Below, one piece after another: positions 1-8,581 of a DNA stretch of 43,583 bases. The stretch comes from Phycisphaerales bacterium UBA2421. GTDB taxonomy: Bacteria; Planctomycetota; Phycisphaerae; Tepidisphaerales; Tepidisphaeraceae. The stretch lies in contig DDRH01000014.1 in NCBI GenBank assembly GCA_002343075.1, positions 1-43,583 of the forward strand, written 5' to 3'. A program made the translations under genes and the position numbers. Numbering within the stretch: the first letter of the stretch is position 1; every line of letters begins with the position of its first letter. The notes below the pieces were generated by a model. It was not told where the DNA came from and did no database searches. It was given only the letters and a program-made list of their open reading frames with translations.

Positions 1-2244
1 GTCGGGGTTGCCCATGCAGAAGTTGTCGAGGATGGCGATGCGCTCGGGATCGGCTCCGGCGGCGACGAGCTGGCGCACGCATTCATCGACGCAGGCCGCG
101 CCCATGGCGTAGGGATCGGTCTTGCCCCATTCGGGGAGCAGGGCGACGGACATGGCCATGAGGCGTCGGCTCCCCTCGATGCGGAGGACGGAGGCGTCCT
201 GCGGCGCGTCGCCCGAGGCCCCGGCGAGGGGTTTCAGGACGGTGTTGCCCTGCACCTCGTGGTCGTATTCGCGGATGACGGGTTCACGCGAGACGATGGC
301 GAAGTCGGTGAAGAGGTCGCGCAGGGCCTGCCCCGGATTCGTCAGGACGGGCGGCTCGACCGGGGCGGTCTTCTTCGTCCAGCGGGCCTTGAGATGCCGC
401 GTCGGCGCGTCGTGCAGCTTGGTGCAGTCGAGCTCGCAGACGGTACGCCCGTGGTGGGTCACCTTGAGGATGCCGGAGCCGTCGGCCTCGCCGAGTTCGG
501 TCAGTTCGGTCTCGTAGAGATCGGCGAGCTTGCGCAGTTCGGGCAGGGAGGACTCCTTCACCGCGAGGACCATGCGCTCCTGACTCTCGCTGATGAAGAT
601 CTCCCAGCTCACGAGGCCGGGCTCCTTCAGCTTCACTTGGTCGAGGTCGATGGTGCCGCCGCATTCCTCCAGCATCTCGCCGGCGGCGCTGGAGAAGCCG
701 CCCGCGCCGCAGTCGGTGATGAACTCGATCAGGCCCTTGGCCCGCGCCGCGAGGACGAAGTCGGCGGCCTTCTTCTCCTCGATGGGGTTGCCGATCTGCA
801 CGGCCTGCTGGTCCGACTCGTGGCTCTCGGTGTCGAGGGCTGCGGAGGAGAAAGTCGCCCCGTGCAGGCCATCGCGACCCGTGCGTCCGCCCACGGCGAC
901 CACCTTCATGCCGGGCTCGATCTTCTTCTCGATGTCCTTGATCGGAATGACCCCGGCGGTGCCGCAGAAGACGAGGGGATTGTAGATGTAGGAATCGTCG
1001 AACTGGATCGCCCCGCTGATCGTGGGGATGCCCATGCGGTTGCCGTAGTCGCGCACGCCGGCGACGACCTGCTGCAGCACGCGTTTGGGGTGAATCACGC
1101 CCTTTGGAAGGCCGGTAGGACCGTCATTTCGAGCAGTTTCGCCCGGAAATGCAACGCAAAATACGTCCGTATTGGCGATCGGCCGCGCTGCAAGCCCGGT
1201 TCCGAGGATATCGCGAATCACCCCGCCAGCACCGGTTGCCGCCCCGCCGTAGGGTTCGATCGCACTGGGGTGGTTGTGGGTTTCCACCTTGAAGCAGACC
1301 GCATCGGTTTCATCGAACGCGATCACGCCGGCATTATCTTTGAACACAGACAGGCAAAATGGACCGCCACTGTCGAGGCGAGCGTCTGCGCCTGCTCCTT
1401 CGTCTCTTGCTCTCTTAGTCTCTGCGTCTTTCACCGCCATCAACTCCGCGGTCGCACGGAAGATCGTTTCCTTAATCAAGTTCTTATAACGGCGAAGAAC
1501 CGTGCCACTCTCATCGCACACTTCGACGGAACTCTTCAGCGTCTTGTGCACGCAGTGTTCGCTCCAGGTTTGTGCGAGTGTTTCAAGTTCGATATCGGTG
1601 GGATCGCGCTCCGCAGCGGCGAAATAGGCCTGAATCGCTCGCATTTCATCAAGCGACAGGAACAAGTGCCCCTCTCGGCTGAGCTGTTTCAGCGCATCAT
1701 CGGATAGATGGCGGATTGGGACATGCTTCAGGCTCAGCTGGTAACTACTTAGCGAGGGAAACGCCTCGGCCAGAACCGGCTGCAGGTGAATCGACTCGAC
1801 AACCTCGTTGGCCAGCACGCGCGCGGCAAGTTGGCGTAACTCATTTTCTGGCAGAGGCTTAGAGAAGCGATAGGCGCGCCCTGTGCGCACTCGATCGACA
1901 GGAAGACGCATATCGCGAATCGCCATCTCCGTCGACGCAGCGACGGGGTCCATCACTCCCGGCTTGAGGTGAACCTCCACCCAACTCCCGCCGTTGAAAC
2001 TGGGGGCGACGGAGATGATCTCGGCGTGCTCGACGATGGGGTCGGCGAGCAACTCCCGGCGCATGCGGTCGATTTCTGCAGTTGTTGCAGTTGTTTCAAT
2101 GAAAAACACCCGCCACGACGCGACCTGCCCGACGTCATATCCAAACGCCGCCGCCTGCTGCTGCACACTTTTTCCGTGCGGGTCGGCGGATTGGCCGTTA
2201 TTGCAAAGCTCGGGGCAGGCGCCAACGTCGATGCGGTAGATCAT
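1..2244 (-). CDS. purL: Phosphoribosylformylglycinamidine synthase PurL, C-terminus cut by window edge
   Basis: This enzyme makes formylglycinamidine ribonucleotide from FGAR, glutamine and ATP in purine synthesis. Translating the minus strand from the ATG at 2244 gives 748 uninterrupted codons that run off the left edge, so only the N-terminal part is present. The first ~85 residues look PurS-like. They are followed by the linker and FGAM synthase motifs: TWSEHCVHKT with its conserved His (~residue 235), VETHNHPSAIEPYGGAATG, VVAGVRDYGNRMGIPT, VGGRTGRDGLHGATFSS and ITDCGAGGFSSAAGEM. Two stretches are longer than in usual PurL. One is about residues 270-294 (1363-1437), which reads like a repeat inserted in frame, and the other is a short one near 1108-1142. 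The open frames on the plus strand over this region are shadows. The family call is secure. Whether a PurQ glutaminase domain follows cannot be seen. Confidence 0.96.
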   Translation of the reverse strand, partial: MIYRIDVGACPELCNNGQSADPHGKSVQQQAAAFGYDVGQVASWRVFFIETTATTAEIDRMRRELLADPIVEHAEIISVAPSFNGGSWVEVHLKPGVMDPVAASTEMAIRDMRLPVDRVRTGRAYRFSKPLPENELRQLAARVLANEVVESIHLQPVLAEAFPSLSSYQLSLKHVPIRHLSDDALKQLSREGHLFLSLDEMRAIQAYFAAAERDPTDIELETLAQTWSEHCVHKTLKSSVEVCDESGTVLRRYKNLIKETIFRATAELMAVKDAETKRARDEGAGADARLDSGGPFCLSVFKDNAGVIAFDETDAVCFKVETHNHPSAIEPYGGAATGAGGVIRDILGTGLAARPIANTDVFCVAFPGETARNDGPTGLPKGVIHPKRVLQQVVAGVRDYGNRMGIPTISGAIQFDDSYIYNPLVFCGTAGVIPIKDIEKKIEPGMKVVAVGGRTGRDGLHGATFSSAALDTESHESDQQAVQIGNPIEEKKAADFVLAARAKGLIEFITDCGAGGFSSAAGEMLEECGGTIDLDQVKLKEPGLVSWEIFISESQERMVLAVKESSLPELRKLADLYETELTELGEADGSGILKVTHHGRTVCELDCTKLHDAPTRHLKARWTKKTAPVEPPVLTNPGQALRDLFTDFAIVSREPVIREYDHEVQGNTVLKPLAGASGDAPQDASVLRIEGSRRLMAMSVALLPEWGKTDPYAMGAACVDECVRQLVAAGADPERIAILDNFCMGNPD

Positions 2245-2293
2245 CCGTCCAGTGTAGGCGCCGCCGGTTGTCGATCAACCGGTCGATCCGCCG

Positions 2294-5200
2294 CTACAAA
2301 AACTCGACCCGAAGCGTGCCCGCGGCCTCGTTAAGCGTGGAATAGACCAGGCTGTTTCCGAACCGCGCCACATGCAATTCGCGTCCGCCGGCCCCGAGCA
2401 CGCCATACGCGCCGTTGGTCATCGTACCGCTCGCCCAGTTCAGCGAGGCGGTAAATCGCTTACCGAGATTGTTGTTTCGGTCAAAATAGTAAATGTTGAT
2501 CGAATTCTGGTTGTTGCCCGAGAAAAACAGTCGGCTGTAAAGCCCTTGTTTCTTGTTTGCGATGGTTGTGGCACTGAAGTTGAAGTTTGCGTCGGCAGCA
2601 TAGGCAAACTTGAGCGAAGTCGTCGAAGCGTCGTAATAGCTCACCGCAGGCAGGAAGGCGCGTGTCGGATCGGTCGAGCCGCTCTTAAAAAATGCCAGCG
2701 AGATGTATCCGCCGGAGATTTGCAGGTCGTCGGCGATGTAATAGGTGTAGCCATTGGCCTTGGTACCCGGGCCGATGTTTCCCTGTACTGCATACTTCAC
2801 CCTGCCGTTGGTCGTGTCTTCGTAGGCAATTGCCCATTTGCTGCTGGTCGGCCGGGTCGGATCGAGCAGGAGCGAGCTAAACCGGCCCACATCACCGGCG
2901 CTGTCGAGCGTGCTGATCGCAAATCCGCCCGTCGCAGCCTGCGCCATGCGCAGATCACCCTTGGTGCGATTGTAATAGGTAATCACGGCACCATCGTTCC
3001 GGCTGAAGGCAAGGCTCGGGTACAAACCCGTCGACCCCGCCGATTCGATCGTCTGCACTTCGAAGGCCCGCGTCACGCTCGACTGCTGGGCGAACATCAA
3101 ATCGCCATCCCACCCATTAAAAAACGCAACCGCGGGGCGGTTGGCACTGTCGAGGGCGAGGGAGAGGTACTGATACTCTCCCGCGAAGCTCGCAGCAGGA
3201 TTAACAATCTTCTGCACGATACCCCATGCGCCGTCGGTTTCGCGCACCGAATACTTCAGGCTGCGGTCAAACCGATCCGACCAGACCGCGTGAAGCCGGC
3301 CATCGGAACTGTAGGCAATATCATTGAACGTGCCATCGGACTGGGCATTGGCATTCAGTCGTTCGAACGTGGGGGCGGCAAAGGAGAGATCCGTTTCGCT
3401 GCCATTGCGGTTCAGCCGCACCGAAATCGCCCCGGCGGCAGTCGGCGATGCGGTAAGGACCGATGCACTGATGTTGGGCACCGATGTACCTTCGTACGCG
3501 GTGACCAGAGTCACGAAAACAGCGGTCTTGCTGGCGTTCTTGCTGAGGGTGAACCTGTACGCGTCATCCTTAAAATCGCCGGTGGGCTGATTGGTCACGA
3601 ATGTGACAGCATTGCGGGCAACCGTTCCGCCGTTGGTGAAGATCGGAGCGACCTTCACATTTCCCCCGCTGGCAAATCGGGTGCGGAAGCTGTTGTCGCC
3701 TTGCACGCCGGTGGTCTGCGCCGAAGCGCTCGCGTCGAGGTTAAAGCTGATCTGGTAATCGTGGTTTGAGGTGGCTTCCACACGATCAATCAGCAGCATG
3801 GTGCCGTCCAGATCGTACCAGATCGTCCGGGTGACCACTGGATTGCCGCGCAAATGGCCATAGCCAAAATGAGACGCGGTCACCTGGGCACTCGAACCGG
3901 TCACGGAATAGTCTTGAATGATGATTCCGGGATTCTTATCGCCCTCCAACTCGCCGGTGTTAACGCCATCAACACTCAGCGTGTTGTGTGCCCGCGTGCT
4001 GACGACATACTGCCTGTCGGGGTCGGCGGGGTCGTAGATAAACGCGCCCGGATCATGAATCAGGGGCCGGCCCCCGCCGAAAAGTTCGAAACTGAGAAGA
4101 TCAAAGTGGCCGTGAATGCCACCCTTGGGGCCGGCATCGAAGATGAGTTGATTGGCGCTGGAAGAGTTACCCGACCGCATAACGTAAAGCCCGCCGTCGG
4201 TCATGGCGTATGTCTGCCCGCGGTCGCCGAGCGCGGGCGTGACGGGGTTGCCGAGGAAGGGGTTGATCTCAGTCGGCCCGAGCAGGAACAGATCGCGCAC
4301 CCGGGGCTTGGCGTCGGGCCAGTCGTCGGTGCCCTGGATCAGGTTTGCCTTCAGAAAGAGCGTGACGGAGGTGGTGCGATAGGTATCGCCGATCGCAGGT
4401 CGGTTACCGTCGGGAGACAGCAACTGCCAGTAACTGCTAACGGCATTGCTGACGATCGTGGCGACCCGCTTCTCCGGCCCGGCACCATCGGGATCGACCA
4501 TCCACGGGGCATCGTCGCCGTTGCGGATGTCGAGCAGGCGAGCCTCCACCAAGTCTTCGGCTACGCCTGCGGTGTAGACCGGCGACTGTTCGTGGTGCGA
4601 ACCGTCATTGTAAAGTTGCCCCCGTGCAGATTTGAACAGCAATGTCCGGCCGGCGCTTTCCCAGGTCGCTGCTGTATTCAGTTCGGGAAACATCTGCCCG
4701 AGCGCGAGCAGGCTCTTGGCGACCGACAACGAGCGATTGCTTCCAAAATCGGTGGTAACAGCGGCTTCGGCCTGGAGGTAGTCGCCCATCTGAATGAGCT
4801 TGTAGACCATGAGCGTGCTATCAGCACCGCTGAAATCGGCACCACCCAGCATGAGGAAGTAGGTTTGCGTCCACGCATCGGCGCGAAGGGCCGTGTCCAG
4901 CCGCCAGCCCGCCTGATCGCTCGTGCTGTAGGCCTGCGGCACGTCGCTGGTGATGTACTGCGTGGACCAGCTTGCAATCTGATATGCCAGCTCATCGGAG
5001 TATTCAGCGTCGCCGGTGATGCGGTACGCATACGCCAGATCCATGAAATGCGCATGGCGATTGAGGGTGTGCAAAAACTCCGGGTTGCTGCTCCCGCCGG
5101 GGTTGATCCAGTCGATCACGTCGGGGAGATCGACATCGTAGCTACTGGCGCTCCCCTGCTCGGGAAACTTGTGAAACTCCTTCACCGCGTCGGCATTGGC

Positions 5201-5536
5201 AATGGTGGATGTGTAGTTGATCGTGGTGCCAAGCAGATAGTTCACATACGACGAGACATCGGACTCATCGAAGTACCAGTTGGCGTTCGTGCGCGACTGA
5301 AAATAGTTATGAAGCGCGTTGTCAAACTGCGTGCTGCTGGCATTGAGCTTCGTCTGCAGGGTTGACTGCTGCGACGGATTGGCGGCAAAGCGATCTACAA
5401 TGATCTGCCGCTCACCTTTGTCGAGTAAGGTACCCAGCGTCTCCGGCCGAGGGCCTGCGGGAGTTGAGGTAAGAAACACGCGGGCTTCAAGGTGCGAGAG
5501 TTCAAACAACGATTGACGGCGAACAAATCGGGGCAT
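2294..5536 (-). CDS. Secreted heparinase II/III-family polysaccharide lyase with C-terminal propeller-like repeats
   Basis: This is a 1080-residue exported protein. The N-terminus holds a basic stretch and the motif LEARVFL (residues 16-22), a planctomycete export-type signature. Residues ~60-330 form a helical lyase domain with DGSHHEQSPVYTAG near residue 312. Residues ~430-650 match the heparinase II/III beta-sandwich, with GGIHGHFDLLSFELFGGGRP near residue 474 and RAHNTLSVDG. The last ~330 residues carry repeats of the pattern YxSLAxDxxxxPxVAxYxxxxxDLxxA, closely similar to those of the subtilase at 23330-25321. The frame is open up to a TTG at 5563, but ATG 5536 is preceded by GGGAGG, and the extra residues MGYNGLGGR would merely be that ribosome-binding site translated. 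The likely role is cleavage of uronic-acid-containing polysaccharides such as glycosaminoglycans or alginate-like polymers outside the cytoplasm. The exact substrate is not predictable. Confidence 0.88.
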   Translation of the reverse strand: MPRFVRRQSLFELSHLEARVFLTSTPAGPRPETLGTLLDKGERQIIVDRFAANPSQQSTLQTKLNASSTQFDNALHNYFQSRTNANWYFDESDVSSYVNYLLGTTINYTSTIANADAVKEFHKFPEQGSASSYDVDLPDVIDWINPGGSSNPEFLHTLNRHAHFMDLAYAYRITGDAEYSDELAYQIASWSTQYITSDVPQAYSTSDQAGWRLDTALRADAWTQTYFLMLGGADFSGADSTLMVYKLIQMGDYLQAEAAVTTDFGSNRSLSVAKSLLALGQMFPELNTAATWESAGRTLLFKSARGQLYNDGSHHEQSPVYTAGVAEDLVEARLLDIRNGDDAPWMVDPDGAGPEKRVATIVSNAVSSYWQLLSPDGNRPAIGDTYRTTSVTLFLKANLIQGTDDWPDAKPRVRDLFLLGPTEINPFLGNPVTPALGDRGQTYAMTDGGLYVMRSGNSSSANQLIFDAGPKGGIHGHFDLLSFELFGGGRPLIHDPGAFIYDPADPDRQYVVSTRAHNTLSVDGVNTGELEGDKNPGIIIQDYSVTGSSAQVTASHFGYGHLRGNPVVTRTIWYDLDGTMLLIDRVEATSNHDYQISFNLDASASAQTTGVQGDNSFRTRFASGGNVKVAPIFTNGGTVARNAVTFVTNQPTGDFKDDAYRFTLSKNASKTAVFVTLVTAYEGTSVPNISASVLTASPTAAGAISVRLNRNGSETDLSFAAPTFERLNANAQSDGTFNDIAYSSDGRLHAVWSDRFDRSLKYSVRETDGAWGIVQKIVNPAASFAGEYQYLSLALDSANRPAVAFFNGWDGDLMFAQQSSVTRAFEVQTIESAGSTGLYPSLAFSRNDGAVITYYNRTKGDLRMAQAATGGFAISTLDSAGDVGRFSSLLLDPTRPTSSKWAIAYEDTTNGRVKYAVQGNIGPGTKANGYTYYIADDLQISGGYISLAFFKSGSTDPTRAFLPAVSYYDASTTSLKFAYAADANFNFSATTIANKKQGLYSRLFFSGNNQNSINIYYFDRNNNLGKRFTASLNWASGTMTNGAYGVLGAGGRELHVARFGNSLVYSTLNEAAGTLRVEFL

Positions 5537-5540
5537 ACGA

Positions 5541-5546
5541 CCTCCC
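5541..5546 (-). promoter_or_regulatory. Shine-Dalgarno site that fixes the start of the heparinase-like gene
   Basis: The minus strand reads GGGAGGTCGT directly before the ATG at 5536. The GGGAGG is a near-perfect anti-16S match with a spacing of 4 nt, so it favours this ATG over the in-frame TTG 27 nt upstream. Confidence 0.7.
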
Positions 5547-5709
5547 AAACCGTTGTATCCCAACGATTTGCCTCGGGGTCAACCCTGTTGCGAGATAACC
5601 CCCAATTGGCCCCAACGATATCGGACGACACCGCGCGATGATCGATGCGACGATCGTTGCGTCGCCCATTGCCGCGAGTCAACCCAGATTAACGGCGCTG
5701 CCCGTCCGG

Positions 5710-6270
5710 TCAGCCCTGATGGGCAGCGAGCGCCTTCACAAAACCCGCAAACCCCGCTGCCTGCTTGCCGAGGCGGGCATCGATTTCCGCGTCAGTGAAC
5801 TTCCCTGCAGCATCCCATTTTTGGGCGACCCCGGGAATGAATACGCGGTCGGGGTACACATGCGCGTTGCGGTAGCCGAAGATCTGCTGCAGTTGCTCGA
5901 CGCTGCGCAGCCCACCCCAGATGCCCGCCGCCTCGCCAGTGAACGCGACGGGCTTCCGGTCGAAGCTCTCCGGGAACTTCAACATGTCGATGAAGTATTT
6001 CAGAACGCCGGGAAATGACCCGTTGTATTCCGGCGTGACGATATGCAGCCCGGCGGCATCGAGGACGCGCTGCTGAATCTGCACCATCTCCGGAGGTTTT
6101 TCCGTGTACGCCGCACCCGCGAAGACCGCTGCGGGCAGTTCCGTCAGTGAGAGAGTGCCAGCCTTGACCCCGGCGGCGGAATAGTGGGCTTCGAGCACCC
6201 TGCCGACACGCAGCGCATTCGAGTCGGGCCGGTTCGTTCCTGCAATAATGAGAATGTTTTTGTTCGGCAT
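5710..6270 (-). CDS. NADPH-dependent FMN reductase (flavodoxin-like)
   Basis: This 186-residue single-domain protein is of typical length for the NADPH-dependent FMN reductase/quinone reductase family (ChrR, YieF, ArsH relatives). The N-terminal beta strand and phosphate-binding loop read ILIIAGTNRPDSNALRVG. The family hallmark ITPEYNGS-type loop is present as IVTPEYNGSFPGVLKYFID near residues 80-96. A second flavin-contacting loop, GEAAGIWGGLRSVEQLQQIF, follows. AGGA lies 5 nt before the ATG at 6270, supporting that start. It would reduce quinones, chromate-like oxidants or free flavin in the cytoplasm. It lies 54 nt from terC on the same strand and may be co-transcribed with xylA-terC. The substrate cannot be told from sequence. 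Confidence 0.9.
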   Translation of the reverse strand: MPNKNILIIAGTNRPDSNALRVGRVLEAHYSAAGVKAGTLSLTELPAAVFAGAAYTEKPPEMVQIQQRVLDAAGLHIVTPEYNGSFPGVLKYFIDMLKFPESFDRKPVAFTGEAAGIWGGLRSVEQLQQIFGYRNAHVYPDRVFIPGVAQKWDAAGKFTDAEIDARLGKQAAGFAGFVKALAAHQG

Positions 6271-6324
6271 AGTGTCCTAAGTGTAGGCCCGCCGTGAACT
6301 TCTGGCCACGTCCACCGTAAATCG

Positions 6325-7218
6325 TCAGGCCGAAGTCGTCGCCGGCGGTTCGCCTGGAAGGACCGGTTGCTGGTGAAGCTTCACAGGGGCACCCTTCTGC
6401 TTCACGTTGATGTTCAGCACCTCAACGCCCAAGGCAAAGGCCATGGCAAAATAGACATAGCCCTTTGGAATATGTGCGTCGAACGCTTCGGCGACGAGCA
6501 TGACGCCGATCATCAGCAGGAATGAGAGCGCAAGCATTTTAACAGTTGGGTGGCGATCCACAAATTCGCTCACTGGCCGGGCGAAGACAAGCATGACCCC
6601 GACCGCAACCACGACAGCAGCAATCATCACCGTCAGGCCGACCCACTTGTGCGCAGGATCGGTCTGCACCATCCCCACTGCGGTGATTACACTGTCGAGG
6701 CTGAAGACGATGTCCAGAAGCAGAATCTGAATGATCACGCTGGTGAATGTGGCCTTGACCTTTCCTGCCGAGGCCCCGTGTTCTTGCCCTTCCAGCTTGT
6801 TGTGAATCTCAAAGGTCGCCTTGAAGAGCAGGAAAAGCCCACCGATCAGCAAAATCAGGTCGCGCCCGCTGAGCGCGCCGCGTTCGTCGAGAAAAGGCAA
6901 ATTAAACAGAGGTCGGGTGAGGCTCATGATCCAGCTAATGCTCAGCAGCAGCAGGATTCGCAGCCCCATGGCCAGCCCCAAACCGAGTTGGCGCGCTTTG
7001 TTCTGCTGGTGCGCCGGCAGCCGGCTGGCCAGAATCGCGATGAAGACAATGTTGTCGATGCCCAGAACAATCTCGAGCGCCGCCAGCGTGACTAGTGCCA
7101 TCAGTGCCGCGCCCGACCAGAGCGATGTCAGCCCGGCCGGAGCATGCCCCCCGGATTCCACAGCCCCCGGCGCGGCTGCAAGAAGGCTGAAGCTCTCCAA
7201 GAGCATTTCCATCATCAT
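6325..7218 (-). CDS. TerC-family integral membrane protein
   Basis: This is a 297-residue polytopic membrane protein. Two acidic family motifs lie inside transmembrane helices: [20 protein letters not shown] near residues 45-65 and [17 protein letters not shown] near residues 167-183. Their Asp residues are thought to handle divalent cations. TerC homologues are linked to tellurite resistance and, more recently, to manganese export and metalation of exported proteins. The start ATG 7218 overlaps the stop of the upstream xylose isomerase (ATGA) and is preceded by GGGAG, so translation is probably coupled. The pairing of a Mn/Mg/Co-dependent isomerase with a TerC protein is unusual and might reflect a shared need for metal. 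That link is inference. Confidence 0.92.
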   Translation of the reverse strand: MMMEMLLESFSLLAAAPGAVESGGHAPAGLTSLWSGAALMALVTLAALEIVLGIDNIVFIAILASRLPAHQQNKARQLGLGLAMGLRILLLLSISWIMSLTRPLFNLPFLDERGALSGRDLILLIGGLFLLFKATFEIHNKLEGQEHGASAGKVKATFTSVIIQILLLDIVFSLDSVITAVGMVQTDPAHKWVGLTVMIAAVVVAVGVMLVFARPVSEFVDRHPTVKMLALSFLLMIGVMLVAEAFDAHIPKGYVYFAMAFALGVEVLNINVKQKGAPVKLHQQPVLPGEPPATTSA

Positions 7219-8390
7219 CGCACTCCCATCAACACTTCCATCGTCAACTGATCCAGCTTCTCGTACGGCAACCGGGCAGTGGCGAGCTTTACGCGGTCCA
7301 GCGGCGCCGCGAGAAGCTTCTTCGCCCCCGCTGATGAATATCTCTTCGAGAGGGAGCTTATCGCGGCGTCATTGACGTTGATTTCCTTCAGAATCCCCTG
7401 AATTTCCCTGTCGGCGTTCCACTTTTTCGCCTTGTCTGCCAGAATCATGTAGGTGCGCATGCTCCCATTGGCAAACGCCTTCACATCCGTGTAATCGCTC
7501 TGCCGGAATGCGTGCGCATCAAAGTGGCGAGGGTTGTTGTATTTATGATCTTCCAGAAGCTTTACGAGGAAAAACGCGTGCTTCAGATTGGCTGAGCCGA
7601 AGCGGAAATCCTGATCGTATCGGCCAAACTCCTGATCGTTCAAGTCAATGTGAAAAAGCTTACCCGCTTCAATCGCCGCCGCCACCTGATGCACGAAGTT
7701 GAGGCCCGCCATGTGTTCATGCGCTACTTCCGGATTCACGCCGCACATTATCGGGTGTTTGAGCGTGGGAATGAGTGCGAGGTAGCTTCCCGTGACTGCA
7801 AAATAGATGTGCCCGCGTGGCTCATTGGGCTTCGCCTCGAACGCAAAACGGTAGCCGTAACCCTGGTCGATCGAATAGTCGCAAAGAAAATCGATCGCTT
7901 CCCGAAACCGTTTGATCGCATCGACCGGGTTCTTCGCAGCGTCGGTTTCCACTCCTTCCCTGCCGCCCCAGAACACATAGGTCTTTGCGCCGAACTCGGC
8001 ACCCAAGTCCATTGCACGCATGGTTTTCTGAATGGCATAGGCGCGGATCTTTGCGTTGTTACTGGTAAACGCGCCGTCTTTGAAGACAGGATCGCCGAAG
8101 AGGTTGGTAGTCGCCATCGGTACCACCAGGCCGTTGTCTTTGAGCGCCTTGCGGAAGTCTCGCTTGATGAGATCGGCTTCCTTTGGAGATGCGTCGATGG
8201 GAATCAGGTCATTGTCGTGAAAATTGACACCGTAGCATCCTTCACATTCACCGAGCAAATCAACGATCTGAGCGGGTGAAAGAGGCTCTCGCGTAGGCCC
8301 ACCGAAGGGGTCGCGGCCGACGTTTCCGACCGTCCACAGGCCAAAGGTAAACTTCATCTGCTTCGTTGGGGTGTACTCTTGTTTAGCCAT
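7215..8390 (-). CDS. xylA: Xylose isomerase, class I (actinobacterial-type)
   Basis: This TIM-barrel enzyme interconverts D-xylose and D-xylulose, and usually also glucose and fructose, using two divalent metals. The 391-residue length and the sequence match the short class I group best known from Streptomyces. Visible motifs are GVNFHDND with the catalytic-base His, [18 protein letters not shown] with the metal-bridging Glu and Lys, [16 protein letters not shown] with metal and substrate residues, [19 protein letters not shown] with metal-site Asp residues, and PRHFDAHA. The canonical EPKPNEPRG reads EAKPNEPRG here. No xylulokinase or transporter is adjacent. Divergent to it lies a GH42 beta-galactosidase, so the pair may serve plant or algal oligosaccharide use. 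The ATG at 8390 lacks a strong ribosome-binding site. Confidence 0.95.
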   Translation of the reverse strand: MAKQEYTPTKQMKFTFGLWTVGNVGRDPFGGPTREPLSPAQIVDLLGECEGCYGVNFHDNDLIPIDASPKEADLIKRDFRKALKDNGLVVPMATTNLFGDPVFKDGAFTSNNAKIRAYAIQKTMRAMDLGAEFGAKTYVFWGGREGVETDAAKNPVDAIKRFREAIDFLCDYSIDQGYGYRFAFEAKPNEPRGHIYFAVTGSYLALIPTLKHPIMCGVNPEVAHEHMAGLNFVHQVAAAIEAGKLFHIDLNDQEFGRYDQDFRFGSANLKHAFFLVKLLEDHKYNNPRHFDAHAFRQSDYTDVKAFANGSMRTYMILADKAKKWNADREIQGILKEINVNDAAISSLSKRYSSAGAKKLLAAPLDRVKLATARLPYEKLDQLTMEVLMGVR

Positions 8391-8581
8391 GGTCTTGCTC
8401 GCGCGAATCCTTCAAAAGTCTGGTTGCCCGTGACACCCGCCAGATTCAACCGTTGGCCGGCGCGCGGAGGAGTGTCGGCGAAAGCGCCTGCTCGATCAAG
8501 CAAACCCTCCACTTTTGCCCGCTTGTCGGCCGACTGGCTTCCGCTAAGCTCACGTCAGGACCTCATTCCTGGAGTAACTGC
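8391..8581. promoter_or_regulatory. Divergent promoter region between xylA and the GH42 gene
   Basis: These 191 bp separate two divergent sugar-metabolism genes and must hold both promoters. A perfect 10-bp palindrome, GTCGGCCGAC, lies at 8525-8534. It could be an operator, but in GC-rich DNA chance is a fair explanation. I cannot assign -35/-10 boxes with confidence. Confidence 0.4.
8571..8574 (+). promoter_or_regulatory. Shine-Dalgarno site that fixes the GH42 start
   Basis: GGAG ends 7 nt before the ATG at 8582, where the conserved GH42 sequence begins. The frame is open 43 codons further upstream, but that stretch has no family similarity. Confidence 0.6.

Noticed and set aside
259..1707. 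Long open frame on the plus strand
   Set aside because: It lies antisense to purL, whose minus-strand frame carries unmistakable PurL motifs; the plus-strand translation is low-complexity and unlike any family.
2372..5365. Two long plus-strand open frames opposite the heparinase gene
   Set aside because: They mirror the codon pattern of the minus-strand gene in GC-rich DNA and show no family motifs.
8525..8534. GTCGGCCGAC palindrome as a defined operator
   Set aside because: A 10-bp GC palindrome is expected by chance at this composition; it is mentioned only within the divergent region.
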